Positions 41,120 to 50,201 are shown, numbered from the stretch's first letter. The stretch: DNA of 64,000 bases from Rhodocaloribacter sp964552015 (GCA_964552015.1 CAZKFR010000005.1:1-64000), one strand, 5' to 3'. Notes: generated by a model from the letters alone, not told the origin. Translations and numbers: made by a program.

Positions 41120-42868
41120 TCACCCGGCGCGCAGAGCAACCGTGAAACAGGTGCCGACACCGGGCTGGCTCTCGAGCGTGATCTCCCCCCCCATCCGCTC
41201 GATCTGGTACCGCGAGGCCCAGAGCCCGATGCCGTGCGGGCCGGCGTCGCCCCGCTCCCGCGTCGAGTACAGCGGCATGAACACCTTTTCCTGATCTTCG
41301 GGAGCGATTCCGGAGCCATCGTCCCGGACGTGCAGGTCCACCATCTCGTCCTCGGGCCGGGCCGAAGCGGTCACCTCGATGCGGGAGGCCCCGGCCTGCG
41401 CCGCGTTCTGCAGCAGGTTGGCGATGATGTCCACGAGAAGCACCTCGACGGCCCGCACGCGCACCGGCGAGGCGAGGTGCGCCACCACCTGCAGCCCGGG
41501 GTTGATACTCTCGACGTGCGCCGCCCGGATGGCCCGCTCGACGACCCGTCCCAGGTCAACCACCTCCGGGTTGCCGATGTCGCGCAGGCGCAGCTGGTTC
41601 GCCATCTCCATCAGCCCGCGTGTGTCCTCGCGGAGGTGCTCCAGCCGGGCGTAGATGCCCGCATCCTCGATGCCCAGCGCCCGGAGCTTCCCCACGATGT
41701 CGCCGATGACCATGGGGATGGTGCCCGCCACGTTGGCCATTTTGTGGGCGAACTGGGCCGCCGCCGCACTCAACGTGGCGATGGCCTCGGCGGTGGCAGC
41801 CTTGCGCTGCGCCTCGGAGAGCCGCGCCAGCTGGATGCGAGTGGCCGCCATCTCGCCAAAGATGCGGATGGTGTTCTGCTCGTCCGGTCCCGGCTGATAA
41901 GGCATGCGGAAGAAGACGTAGAGCACCCCCACGCTCTGGCGGGCTACCTGCAGGGCCACCCCGATGAAGGAACGCAGACCGTTCGGCTCCATGATGTGCC
42001 GGCGCAGGTTCTGCACCAGATCCCGCTCCTCCGGCCCCAGGTCCTCCAGATCCTGCACGATGATCGTGCCCCGTCGCATGAGCGTGTGTGTGAGGCCCTC
42101 CGGGCGGGGCGGCGCGATCTGGAACGTCTTCATGTCCAGCCCCGCCCCCAGAACCTGCTCGGGGTCGAGTGTGCGGGCGTGCTCGTCCCAGGGATAGAGG
42201 ATGGCGGCGTCGGCATGCAACACCCGCATGGCCCATTCCACCACCCGCAGGAGCGCCCCGCGCAGCGTGCCCGCCTCGGCGACCGAAAAGACCGCCTCCC
42301 GCAGCGCCTCCAGGTCGCGGATGTGCCGGCGGTCACTCTCGCGCAGCTCCATCAACTGGATGGCCAGCCCCGCATGGTAGGCAAAGTGGTAGGCCAGGTC
42401 GAGTTCGTGGCTCGAAAAGTCGGGGCGCTCCCGGAAATGCAGGTACAACACCCCGACCGGACGGGCACCCTCCGGGTGCAGGGGAAACACGCCGGAACTG
42501 GTGATGCCCGCCCGGCGCACGACCGGGTTGAGCCGCGACGGATCGTCTTCCCACACGTGACGGCCGGTCCGCAGCACCCGCGCCCCGGTGCCACGACGCC
42601 GGGGCAGATGCTTCCACTCCGCCCCCAGCCCCACGCTGGCTTCCCGCTGAAAGGTCTTCGTTTGCGGATCATACCGGTGGATGCGGCAGGCGTCGGCTCC
42701 GAAAACCCGCAGGGCCGTGGCCGCGATCAACTCCAGGATGCGCACCCGGTCCGGTTCGGTCAGGATGACGGCGTTGAGCTCGCGCAACGCCCGGAGCACG
42801 CCGTCGATCGGGATCCTCGATGGGCTGCTCTCCGCCATACGGTTCGGCATCACGTTCGGGGTTGGCAC
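41120..42868 (-). CDS. GAF-domain sensor histidine kinase
   Basis: 582 aa from a GTG at 42868 (ATG 42850 and 42838 also possible). No membrane helix, so it is a cytoplasmic sensor. GAF domain 1 is at about 35-175 and GAF domain 2 at about 190-350. The dimerisation helix contains AQFAHKMANVAGTIP (H375), an unusual H-box. HATPase follows with ANLLQNAAQAG (N box), DDGSGIAPEDQEKVF and GPHGIGLWASRYQIERMGG. It starts 5 nt after the GbsR-type regulator, forming a three-gene operon with the response regulator. The GAF ligand is unknown. Confidence 0.9.
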   Translation of the reverse strand: MPTPNVMPNRMAESSPSRIPIDGVLRALRELNAVILTEPDRVRILELIAATALRVFGADACRIHRYDPQTKTFQREASVGLGAEWKHLPRRRGTGARVLRTGRHVWEDDPSRLNPVVRRAGITSSGVFPLHPEGARPVGVLYLHFRERPDFSSHELDLAYHFAYHAGLAIQLMELRESDRRHIRDLEALREAVFSVAEAGTLRGALLRVVEWAMRVLHADAAILYPWDEHARTLDPEQVLGAGLDMKTFQIAPPRPEGLTHTLMRRGTIIVQDLEDLGPEERDLVQNLRRHIMEPNGLRSFIGVALQVARQSVGVLYVFFRMPYQPGPDEQNTIRIFGEMAATRIQLARLSEAQRKAATAEAIATLSAAAAQFAHKMANVAGTIPMVIGDIVGKLRALGIEDAGIYARLEHLREDTRGLMEMANQLRLRDIGNPEVVDLGRVVERAIRAAHVESINPGLQVVAHLASPVRVRAVEVLLVDIIANLLQNAAQAGASRIEVTASARPEDEMVDLHVRDDGSGIAPEDQEKVFMPLYSTRERGDAGPHGIGLWASRYQIERMGGEITLESQPGVGTCFTVALRAG

Positions 42869-42873
42869 GACCG

Positions 42874-43485
42874 CTAGGCGTCGCCGTCGGCATCGTCGTG
42901 CAGGGTCTCTGCGATCTCGATGAACTGCTTGATCATCGGCGCATTCTGCGCACGGATGAACGGGAGCAGGGCGCGGGAGAACCCTTCGAACACGTCCATC
43001 AACTCCATCAACCTGTCGATGCGCTCGCAGAACTGGCGTTCCTGCGGCCCCAGCGCGGCACAGTCAGCCCCCGGGGTTCCGGTGAGCAGGTCCCGGCAGG
43101 CCCGCAGTTGTTCCTGCACCGGCTGGATCTCCCGGCGCTTTCGCTCTTCGATGATGCGGGCCGTAATCTGCCAGACGTCCTTCTCGGCCGTGAAGAAATC
43201 CTTCCGGGAACCCGGGCGGTGGACCTTACGCACCAGGTTCCAGCTCATGAGGGAGCGGAGGTTCATGTTGGCATTGCCCCGGCTGATCTTCAGCCGCGCC
43301 ATGATCGTGTCCGTGTCGAGCGGCTCGTCCGAGGCATAGAGCAGGGCGTGGATCTGGGCCATCGTCCGGTTGATCCCCCAGTTGGACGCCATCTCGCCCC
43401 AGAACAGGACGAACCGCTCCAGCGCTTCCTGATACCGGGGGGAAGGGACCTCCGCCGCGTCCTGCTTCGCCGGATCTCGGGTCAT
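42874..43485 (-). CDS. GbsR/MarR family transcriptional regulator
   Basis: 203 aa from ATG 43485 (ATG 43548 gives 224 aa). Winged-helix at about 20-95 with RFVLFWGEMASNWGINRTMAQIHALLYASDEPLDTDTIMARLKISRGNANMNLRSLMSWNLV, the GbsR pattern. The C-terminal half is helical. GbsR relatives regulate osmolyte genes; no such gene is adjacent. It begins the GbsR-kinase-response regulator operon. The inverted repeat at 43553-43570 is a plausible autoregulatory site. Confidence 0.88.
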   Translation of the reverse strand: MTRDPAKQDAAEVPSPRYQEALERFVLFWGEMASNWGINRTMAQIHALLYASDEPLDTDTIMARLKISRGNANMNLRSLMSWNLVRKVHRPGSRKDFFTAEKDVWQITARIIEERKRREIQPVQEQLRACRDLLTGTPGADCAALGPQERQFCERIDRLMELMDVFEGFSRALLPFIRAQNAPMIKQFIEIAETLHDDADGDA

Positions 43486-43552
43486 GAACGTCGGTCGTTT
43501 GGCTCTGTCGTGCGCCTCTATGACCGACGGCGTACGCCCCTGTTCCATTGCT

Positions 43553-43570
43553 TTTCAATATTTTTTGAAA
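43553..43570. promoter_or_regulatory. AT-rich inverted repeat, candidate GbsR operator
   Basis: TTTCAA-(6 nt)-TTGAAA, a perfect 6-bp inverted repeat in an AT-rich island. It lies 68 nt upstream of ATG 43485 and between the divergent GbsR and SAM hydroxide adenosyltransferase genes. It could serve as an operator for either direction. Confidence 0.5.
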
Positions 43571-43692
43571 CCCGAAGCCGCTGCCCGAAGGCCTTTTCCG
43601 CGCTCGAATCGACGAACGGATGCGATGGCACGGCGAACCCGGCCCGGCCTCCCCGGCGTATCAGGCCCGCCCCGCACCAAGCCCCGATCCAC

Positions 43693-44493
43693 ATGCCAGC
43701 GACCCCGCCCCGCCTGCTCACCCTGACGACCGACTTCGGCACCCGCGATGCGTACGTGGCGGCCATGAAAGGGACGATCCTGTCGATCACCCCCACGGTT
43801 ACGCTCGTCGACATCACGCACGAGATTGCCCCGCAGGACATCATGGAGGCGGCCTTCGTCCTCCGGGACGCCGTGCCCTACTTCCCGGACGGAACGGTGC
43901 ACCTGGTCGTGGTCGACCCCGGCGTGGGGACCGACCGGCGGCCGGTGGCGCTGCGCAAGGGCGGGCACCGGTTCGTCGGCGCGGACAACGGCCTCTTTCC
44001 CCTCCTGCTCGACGAGGGGCCGGACGAGGCCGTCGTGCTCGACCGCCCGGCCTTCTGGCGCACGTCCGCACCGAGCAACACGTTTCACGGGCGGGACATC
44101 TTCGCCCCGGTGGCGGCCCACCTGGCGGCGGGCCACGCCCTCCACGAGGTCGGCACCCCCACGGATACCCTGACGCCGCTGCACTGGGCCCTCCCCCTCA
44201 TCGACGACCAGGGGGTGCAGGGCTGGGTCGTGCACATCGACCGCTTCGGCAATTGCATCACCAACATCCCGCGGGACGCCCTGGAGCAGGCCCGGGCGGG
44301 CCGGGCGGTCAAGTGCTTTGCCGGCACCACCATCCTGCAGGGAATCCACCGCACGTACGGCGACGTGGCCGACGGAGAACCGCTGGCCCTCTTCGGCAGC
44401 CACGACTTTCTCGAAATTGCCGTTCGCGGAGGGAACGCGGCCGAACTGCTGGGCATTCGAAAGGGCGCACCGGTTCACCTCGTCTTTGCGTGA
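43693..44493 (+). CDS. SAM hydroxide adenosyltransferase (DUF62 family)
   Basis: 266 aa. Hydrolyses S-adenosylmethionine to adenosine and methionine in characterised members; related to fluorinase and chlorinase. Motifs TTDFGTRDAYVAAMKG (D14), VVDPGVGTDRRPVAL near 76, FVGADNGLF near 95, FHGRDIFAPVAAHLA near 133 and IDRFGNCITNI near 183 all match the hydrolase group. The halogenase-specific insertion is not seen. Start at ATG 43693. Cytoplasmic; 40 nt before the sigma-like gene. Confidence 0.93.
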   Translation: MPATPPRLLTLTTDFGTRDAYVAAMKGTILSITPTVTLVDITHEIAPQDIMEAAFVLRDAVPYFPDGTVHLVVVDPGVGTDRRPVALRKGGHRFVGADNGLFPLLLDEGPDEAVVLDRPAFWRTSAPSNTFHGRDIFAPVAAHLAAGHALHEVGTPTDTLTPLHWALPLIDDQGVQGWVVHIDRFGNCITNIPRDALEQARAGRAVKCFAGTTILQGIHRTYGDVADGEPLALFGSHDFLEIAVRGGNAAELLGIRKGAPVHLVFA

Positions 44494-44533
44494 ACCCCGG
44501 ACGGTTTCCAGCCACCACGCCCCGCCTTCGTAC

Positions 44534-45751
44534 ATGACCGATCGTCTTTCTCTGCCCGACGACCTGCTCGACCGGCTCTACGCCATGGCCCGGTTGCTGG
44601 CAGCCAGCGACGAGGCCGCGGCGGACCTCGTGGCGGCCACGCTGCGTCAGGCCGCGGCGGCTCCGGCCCCGCCGTCGGGCAGGCCGGCGGAGCGGGTGTG
44701 GCTCTTTCACCTCCTCCTCCAGCAGCACCGGGCCGGGCTGCCCCCCGGGGTGGAAGCACCGGATCGGCCCGCAGAGGCGCCGTTCCCCCTCCGTGCCCAC
44801 CTGGCCCACCGCTACATCGACCGGATGGTGCCGGTCGTCTTCGCGAACCTGCCCGGGACCGACCGGCTCCTCCTGGCCCTCTGCGACCTGGAGCATTTCT
44901 CCTGCATGGAAGCCGCCGTGATGCTGAACCTGGATGCCGAGACGGCCTGTGCCCGGCGAGAGACGGCCCACGGGAAGGTCGTGCAGGCGCTCCGCGAAGC
45001 CGCCACGCCCCCGGAGCGCCGCCTGCTCGACGCCCTGCCCGGCGACCCGCAGGAATGGCTGCCGGACGCCCTCGCCCGCACGCTCACGCCCCTGCTCCTG
45101 CCGGCCTCGCCCGCCCTGCGTCAGCGGCTCAAGCCCCTCGCCGAGGCTTCGGCCCCGCCCCCGCCGCGCCCGGCACCGCCTCGGGGCTCCGTACGGCGCC
45201 GGCACCCGCTGCGCTCCGCCCTCGTCGGCCTGACGCTGATCCTCGCCGCCGGCCTGACCGGCTACGGCCTCTCGGCGCTCATCCCGGCGCCGGCGCCCCC
45301 GGAGACGGACCTGATCCAGCTCACCGCCCGGAACGCCGACCAGATCGAACCCGCCTTCCACACCCCCAGCCCCGAACAGGCCGAACGCTATCTCCGTGAC
45401 CGGCTCGGATGGCGCCTGACCATCCCTACCATCGACGAGGCTCTGCTCCTCGGGGTCGGCCAGCGCGCCCTGGCGTCGGGTGTCGAGGTGCCCGTGCTCC
45501 TCTATGAAGACATCCGCACGGCGGAGCACATCCCCGTCTACGCCTTCAGCTACGCCTTCCTCGACCGGCACCGCGAGCGCCTCACGCTGGCCCGGGACAT
45601 CCTCCGGCAGATCGAGCGCGAGCACCACTTTGACCTCCACGACCTAGGCGACCGGCAGGTGCTCGTCTGGCGCTACCGCGACGACATCTTCGTCGCCGTC
45701 ACGCCCCGCGACGCCGCCGGCCTCCGCGACCGCATCCACTACCCCTCCTGA
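44534..45751 (+). CDS. Sigma-70-like (ECF-type) protein fused to a transmembrane segment and extracytoplasmic domain
   Basis: 405 aa. The N-terminal part resembles a degenerate ECF sigma factor: a region-2-like helix (about 11-40, DDLLDRLYAMARLLAASDEAAADLVAATLRQA) and a region-4-like HTH (about 98-155, NLPGTDRLLLALCDLEHFSCMEAAVMLNLDAETACARRETAHGKVVQALRE). A proline-rich linker (about 205-220) leads to one membrane helix (about 227-251). The C-terminal domain (about 255-405) is unassigned and would lie outside the cytoplasm. Such a layout suggests a membrane-tethered regulator, like an anti-sigma factor with the sigma itself in place. Whether it binds RNA polymerase is unknown. Overlaps the convergent kinase gene by 13 nt. 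Confidence 0.65.
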   Translation: MTDRLSLPDDLLDRLYAMARLLAASDEAAADLVAATLRQAAAAPAPPSGRPAERVWLFHLLLQQHRAGLPPGVEAPDRPAEAPFPLRAHLAHRYIDRMVPVVFANLPGTDRLLLALCDLEHFSCMEAAVMLNLDAETACARRETAHGKVVQALREAATPPERRLLDALPGDPQEWLPDALARTLTPLLLPASPALRQRLKPLAEASAPPPPRPAPPRGSVRRRHPLRSALVGLTLILAAGLTGYGLSALIPAPAPPETDLIQLTARNADQIEPAFHTPSPEQAERYLRDRLGWRLTIPTIDEALLLGVGQRALASGVEVPVLLYEDIRTAEHIPVYAFSYAFLDRHRERLTLARDILRQIEREHHFDLHDLGDRQVLVWRYRDDIFVAVTPRDAAGLRDRIHYPS

Positions 45752-47130
45752 ACCACCCGCGCCGCCGGCAGGTCGATCCGGAACGTCGTGCCCTGCCCCG
45801 GACGGGACTGCACCAGCGTGAGCGTACCCCCGTGGTAATCCTCCACGATGCGCTTGGCCAGGCTCAGCCCGAGTCCCCAGCCGCGCTTCTTGGTGCTATA
45901 ACCGGGCCGGAAGACGTTTTTCCACTGGCGCCGGTCGATCCCCTTGCCGGTATCCCGCACCTCGATGAACACCCGGCCGTTCTCGCTCCACCCGACGATC
46001 TCGATGCGCCCCGTGTCCGTCTCGATGGCATCGAGCGCGTTCTTGAGCAGGTTCTCGACGACCCACTCGAACAACTCCGGATTCAGCGGGGCCGTGAGGT
46101 CGTCCGGCATCTCGACCGTGAGTTCGACGTGCTTGCCCCGTTGCGGGATGCGCCGGCGGATATAGTCGGCCGTGCGGCGAACGACAGGTGCCACCCCCAT
46201 CGGCTCGAGCTTCGGCAGCGAGCCGATGTCGGAGAAACGGCTGGTGACGCGCCGGAGTCGCTCTACGTCGCGCTCGATCTCGTCGACCGCCGCGCGCGCC
46301 TGTTCCGGCGGCAGATCGGGCAGGCGGAGCACCTCGACCCAGCCCATCAGGCTCGAGATGGGCGTGCCGAGCTGGTGGGCCGCCTCCTTGGCCATGCCCA
46401 CCCACAGGCTGCTCTGCTCGCTCCGGCGCACATACGAGAAACCCAGATACCCCACAAGAATGAACAGCCCGACGAACAGCAACTGGATGTACGGAAAGAT
46501 GCGCAGTTGCTTGATCAGGTTCGACTCGTCGAAGTAGAGCAACTGTTCGAGACGCTGCTCGCCGTAGTCGATCTGGATGGGGATGGGGTCGAAGGCCTCG
46601 GCCATGCGCCGGAGGTGGTCCTGCAGGCGCGCCTCCAGGCGGAGGGAATCTTCGGCGGTGCGGACCGTCAGGGTGTCGGGGACATCCGGCAGGTTACGCC
46701 AGTTGACCGGCCGTCCCGTCTGCGCATCGACGACGATGGCGGGGATATCGAACGTGTTGGGCACCAGGATGGCGTCCGTGATGAAGCTCAGTTCGCTCGT
46801 CTCGGGCATGCCCTGCGCCCAGAGTACGGCCCGGCGGAAGCGCTCGAGGTCGTCCGGGCTCACGTCCACGGGGCGCGCCCCGTCTTCTTCCCACCGGCGC
46901 AGCAGCACCTCGAGCGCGCGCAGCTCAGGCAGGTACGGGTTGACCGACCTCGGCTGGGCCGCTTTCGAAAGCTGTTCGTACGCCTTGCCCCAGAGCTGCA
47001 TGATCGACTGCTCGCGCTCGCTCAACTTCCGAACCAGATGGTTCGTGTAGGCCAGCGAAGCCACGGCAATCAGCATGGCGAAGGCGATCAGCCCGAGCTT
47101 GAGGTTGACCGAGAGACGATAAGCACGCAT
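45739..47130 (-). CDS. Membrane sensor histidine kinase
   Basis: 463 aa. TM1 about 12-30, a periplasmic sensor region of about 180 residues, TM2 about 213-234. HisKA has H252 in AKEAAHQLGTPISSLMGW, and HATPase has NLLKNALDAI, DTGKGIDRRQWKNVF and GWGLGLSLAKRIVEDYHGG. No response regulator is adjacent; the nearest is at 40621. The sensor region has no recognised fold. It shares a 13-nt tail-to-tail overlap with the sigma-like gene. Confidence 0.93.
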   Translation of the reverse strand: MRAYRLSVNLKLGLIAFAMLIAVASLAYTNHLVRKLSEREQSIMQLWGKAYEQLSKAAQPRSVNPYLPELRALEVLLRRWEEDGARPVDVSPDDLERFRRAVLWAQGMPETSELSFITDAILVPNTFDIPAIVVDAQTGRPVNWRNLPDVPDTLTVRTAEDSLRLEARLQDHLRRMAEAFDPIPIQIDYGEQRLEQLLYFDESNLIKQLRIFPYIQLLFVGLFILVGYLGFSYVRRSEQSSLWVGMAKEAAHQLGTPISSLMGWVEVLRLPDLPPEQARAAVDEIERDVERLRRVTSRFSDIGSLPKLEPMGVAPVVRRTADYIRRRIPQRGKHVELTVEMPDDLTAPLNPELFEWVVENLLKNALDAIETDTGRIEIVGWSENGRVFIEVRDTGKGIDRRQWKNVFRPGYSTKKRGWGLGLSLAKRIVEDYHGGTLTLVQSRPGQGTTFRIDLPAARVVQEG

Positions 47131-47241
47131 GGCGACGGATCAGGCAGCGAAAAGAAACGGGGACGCCCACCGGAGCGCGCGGCCGTACGGCCCGCCGGCA
47201 CGACGCCTCCCCCTGGACCACCGCCCCCGGTTCGGCTCCGT

Positions 47242-48543
47242 TCAGCCCCGGGGCCGGAGGAGCGGCTCCGTCCCGTGGATCGTCTGTTCCCGCTTCGGGC
47301 CGGTCGAGATCATGCTCAGCGGCACCCCGGCGTAGTCGGCGATGAACTGGAGGTAACGGCGGGCCGCCTCGGGCAGATCCTCCACACGCACGAGGCCGGT
47401 GATGTCCTCCTTCCACCCCGGCAGCGACTCGTAGACCGGCTCGACCCGGCCGAGCGTCTGCACTTCCGCCGGGAAGCGGGTCGTCTCCTTGCCATCGTAA
47501 CGATAACGGACGCACACCTTGATCTCATCGAGGCCGGTGAGCACGTCGAGCTTCGTGATGGCGTAGTCCGTACAGCCGTTGACCATCGACGTGTAGCGGA
47601 GGGCGACCAGGTCGAGCCACCCGCAGCGGCGGGGGCGCCCCGTGGTGGCGCCGAACTCGTGCCCGACCTGCCGCAGTCGCTCGCCCGTCGCGTCGTGCAG
47701 TTCCGTCGGGAAGGGGCCGTTGCCCACGCGCGTGCAGTAGGCCTTCACGATACCGATGCTGCGGCGGACAGCCGTTGGCGGTACGCCGAGGCCCGTGCAG
47801 CACCCTCCCGCCGTCGGATGGCTGGACGTGACGAACGGGTACGTCCCGAAGTCCACATCGAGCAGGGCCCCCTGCGCCCCCTCGGCCAGAACGTGCTTGC
47901 CCTCCTTCAGCGCGTTGCACAGGTACTGCGTCGTATCGGTAACGTACGGATCGATCAGCTTGTCGAACTCGACGTACTCCTCGATGATGGCCTCCACGTC
48001 CAGTTCCTCGGCCCCGTAGACGCTCCGCAGGATGGCGTTCTTCTCCTCGATGGCCGTGCGCAGTTTCTGGCGCAGCACGTCCCGGTCGAGCAGGTCGACG
48101 ACGCGGATGCCGGTACGGGCATACTTGTCGACGTACGCGGGGCCGATGCCGCGGCCGGTCGTGCCGATGGCGCCGGCGTCGCGGGCCTGTTCGCGGGCCG
48201 CCTCGATCCGCTTGTGATACGGCATGATGAGGTGGGCGTTGTGCGAGATGAACAACCGCCCCTCCACCTCGTAGCCGAGGTCCCGGATCGTACGGATCTC
48301 TTCGAGCACGGCCGCCGGATCGAGCACGACCCCGTTGCCGATCACGCACGTGACGCCCTCGTGGAAGATGCCGCTGGGCACCAGGTGAAGCACGAACGTC
48401 TTATCGCCCCAGCAGATGGTATGCCCGGCGTTCGCCCCGCCCTGATAGCGGGCCACGATGTCGACCTGATCGCTCAGCAGGTCCACGATCTTCCCTTTAC
48501 CTTCGTCGCCCCACTGGCTTCCGATGACGATGGAGACTGGCAT
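47242..48543 (-). CDS. purA: Adenylosuccinate synthetase
   Basis: Converts IMP, aspartate and GTP to adenylosuccinate in AMP synthesis. 433 aa, standard length. GTP-binding QWGDEGKGK at 10-18, GGANAGHTI near 38, TGRGIGPAYVDK near 130 and RRCGWLDLVALRY near 300. Cytoplasmic. 111 nt separate it from the kinase downstream. Upstream lies a 195-nt spacer with a tandem repeat and a hairpin. Confidence 0.98.
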   Translation of the reverse strand: MPVSIVIGSQWGDEGKGKIVDLLSDQVDIVARYQGGANAGHTICWGDKTFVLHLVPSGIFHEGVTCVIGNGVVLDPAAVLEEIRTIRDLGYEVEGRLFISHNAHLIMPYHKRIEAAREQARDAGAIGTTGRGIGPAYVDKYARTGIRVVDLLDRDVLRQKLRTAIEEKNAILRSVYGAEELDVEAIIEEYVEFDKLIDPYVTDTTQYLCNALKEGKHVLAEGAQGALLDVDFGTYPFVTSSHPTAGGCCTGLGVPPTAVRRSIGIVKAYCTRVGNGPFPTELHDATGERLRQVGHEFGATTGRPRRCGWLDLVALRYTSMVNGCTDYAITKLDVLTGLDEIKVCVRYRYDGKETTRFPAEVQTLGRVEPVYESLPGWKEDITGLVRVEDLPEAARRYLQFIADYAGVPLSMISTGPKREQTIHGTEPLLRPRG

Positions 48544-48590
48544 GATACGCTGAAAGGATGTTGCATTCGAAAAAGCGCCGAACGTTCAAC

Positions 48591-48611
48591 GTGCCACGTG
48601 CCACGTGCCAC
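48591..48611. repeat. Three tandem copies of GTGCCAC
   Basis: Three exact head-to-tail 7-bp copies (48591, 48598 and 48605), about 50 bp upstream of purA. Each overlap creates CACGTG. It could be a binding site array or a chance product of slippage. Confidence 0.6.
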
Positions 48612-48625
48612 GCATGCACACAAGA

Positions 48626-48655
48626 GAAGGCGACGAGGCCTGCCTCGCCGCCTTC
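48626..48655. terminator. Strong GC hairpin between the STAS gene and purA
   Basis: Twelve-bp stem (48626-48637 with 48644-48655) with a 6-nt loop; the single mispair is a G-T on the minus strand (A-C on plus). No T run follows on either side. On the minus strand it lies downstream of the STAS gene, so Rho-assisted termination or mRNA end protection is plausible. Confidence 0.45.
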
Positions 48656-48738
48656 GCCTATAACGACCGGCAACGTAGTACGGCACGCCCGGCAGAAACC
48701 CGCTGGCCTTCACCGGTACGCCGCGATGCCGGGAAAGA

Positions 48739-49083
48739 TCACTCCTCTTCGAAGCTCTTCACGGCTTCTTCCACCGAGTCGTAGTGCTTGAAGACCGTGA
48801 TCAGCTTGGTGATGACCAGGAGCGACTGGATGCGGTCGGCCACGTTGGCCAGGCGCAGGTCCCCGCCGGCGTTCCGCATCGTGGTCAACCCGCTGATGAG
48901 CATGCCCAGCCCGCTCGAGTTCATGAACTTCACCTTCGAGAGGTCCACGACGACGTTCGTCTTGCCCTCTTCCTTGAGCTTGTGCAACGTCTCGTGGAGC
49001 TTGGCACCGTCCGGGCCGCCCATGACGTTCCCTTTGAGGGTAATCACGACGGCGTTGTATCGTTCGTCAACGCTAAAGTTCAT
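48739..49083 (-). CDS. STAS domain anti-sigma factor antagonist
   Basis: 114 aa stand-alone STAS protein. VVDLSKVKFMNSSGLGMLISGL (about 46-67) contains the conserved Ser that partner kinases phosphorylate in SpoIIAA/RsbV proteins. It would bind an anti-sigma factor/kinase of the RsbW type, none of which is in the window. Start at ATG 49083, giving MNFSVDERYNAVVITL. Lies 112 nt from secF in the same direction. Confidence 0.9.
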   Translation of the reverse strand: MNFSVDERYNAVVITLKGNVMGGPDGAKLHETLHKLKEEGKTNVVVDLSKVKFMNSSGLGMLISGLTTMRNAGGDLRLANVADRIQSLLVITKLITVFKHYDSVEEAVKSFEEE

Positions 49084-49195
49084 CTGACCTCCGGAGGCTA
49101 GCTGGTTGTCTGGGGGAGCGGGTAGGCGGCTACCGGTCAAATCCGACGGGGATTTCCGGACCGCCCGCCCCTCCTCGAAAAAGCATGGCACCCGA

Positions 49196-50107
49196 TCAGG
49201 TCCGACGCGCGTTCGCCCGCTGCCGCAACTCGACCACGATCGGCGAGGCGACGAAGATCGAGGAGTACGTCCCGATCAGGATCCCGATGATGAGGGCGAA
49301 CGCGAACCCGCGCAGCACCTCGCCCCCGAATATAAAGAGCGTGATCACCACGAGCAAGGTCGTGCCCGAGGTGATGAGCGTACGGCTGAGCGTGTTGTTG
49401 ATCGACCGGTTGACCATGCTCTCATAGGCCTCCGTCTTGAACAGGTTGGCGTACTCGCGGATGCGGTCGAAGATGACCACGGTGTCGTTGAGCGAGTAGC
49501 CCACGATGGTCAGGAAGGCGGCGATGATGGCCTGGTCGATCTGGAGCGAGAACGGCAGGAAGCCGTGCAGGAGCGCAAAGGCTCCGAGCGTGATGGTCAC
49601 GTCGTGGAAGAGCGCCACCACGGCCCCGACGCCGAAGCGCCACTCGAACCGGATCAGGATGTAGAGAAAGATGATCAGAAGCGAGCCGATCACCGAATAG
49701 ATGGCGCCCCGCTTGAGGTCCTCAGCGAAGCGCGGCCCGACGATGTCCGTCTTGACCACACGCGGGTTGGCCTGCGGGTAAGCCCCGCCGATGGCCTCGA
49801 CGATCTGCTGCTGCCGCTGGTTGATGTCCCCCTCGGCCAGCATGCGCACGAGCAGGGCGTTCTCCCCGAAGCTCTTCACCTCGGGGTCGACGCCCAGGGC
49901 GTCGTTCAGCAGGCTGCGCACCTCGGTCGTCGGCAGGGGCTCGTCGCTCTCGACGACGAACTCCATGCCCCCGCGGAAGTCGATGCCCAGTTCGAGCCCG
50001 TGAAAGATCAGCGAGAAGAGGCTGAGCAAAAGCAGAATACCGGAGAAGAGATACGCCTTCTTCCGGTTCTGGATGAAGTCATAGTTGGCGTTTTCGAAGA
50101 TACGCAT
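49196..50107 (-). CDS. secF: Protein translocase subunit SecF
   Basis: 303 aa. Six membrane helices; the family motif GIDFRGGMEF is near 44. The transmembrane core has GAVVALFHDVTITLGAF near 146 and VGYSLNDTVVIFDRIRE near 200. With SecD it uses the proton gradient to help pull proteins out of the Sec channel. Encoded 94 nt after secD. Confidence 0.96.
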   Translation of the reverse strand: MRIFENANYDFIQNRKKAYLFSGILLLLSLFSLIFHGLELGIDFRGGMEFVVESDEPLPTTEVRSLLNDALGVDPEVKSFGENALLVRMLAEGDINQRQQQIVEAIGGAYPQANPRVVKTDIVGPRFAEDLKRGAIYSVIGSLLIIFLYILIRFEWRFGVGAVVALFHDVTITLGAFALLHGFLPFSLQIDQAIIAAFLTIVGYSLNDTVVIFDRIREYANLFKTEAYESMVNRSINNTLSRTLITSGTTLLVVITLFIFGGEVLRGFAFALIIGILIGTYSSIFVASPIVVELRQRANARRT

Positions 50108-50201
50108 GGCGTTGTTCGATGCTTGTGGCCGTCGTGCGGCGCGTGAAACGAATCCGGATGACCCGGCCGCACGGGCAGGGTCGCGTCGAGCGTCGCGTGG
50201 C

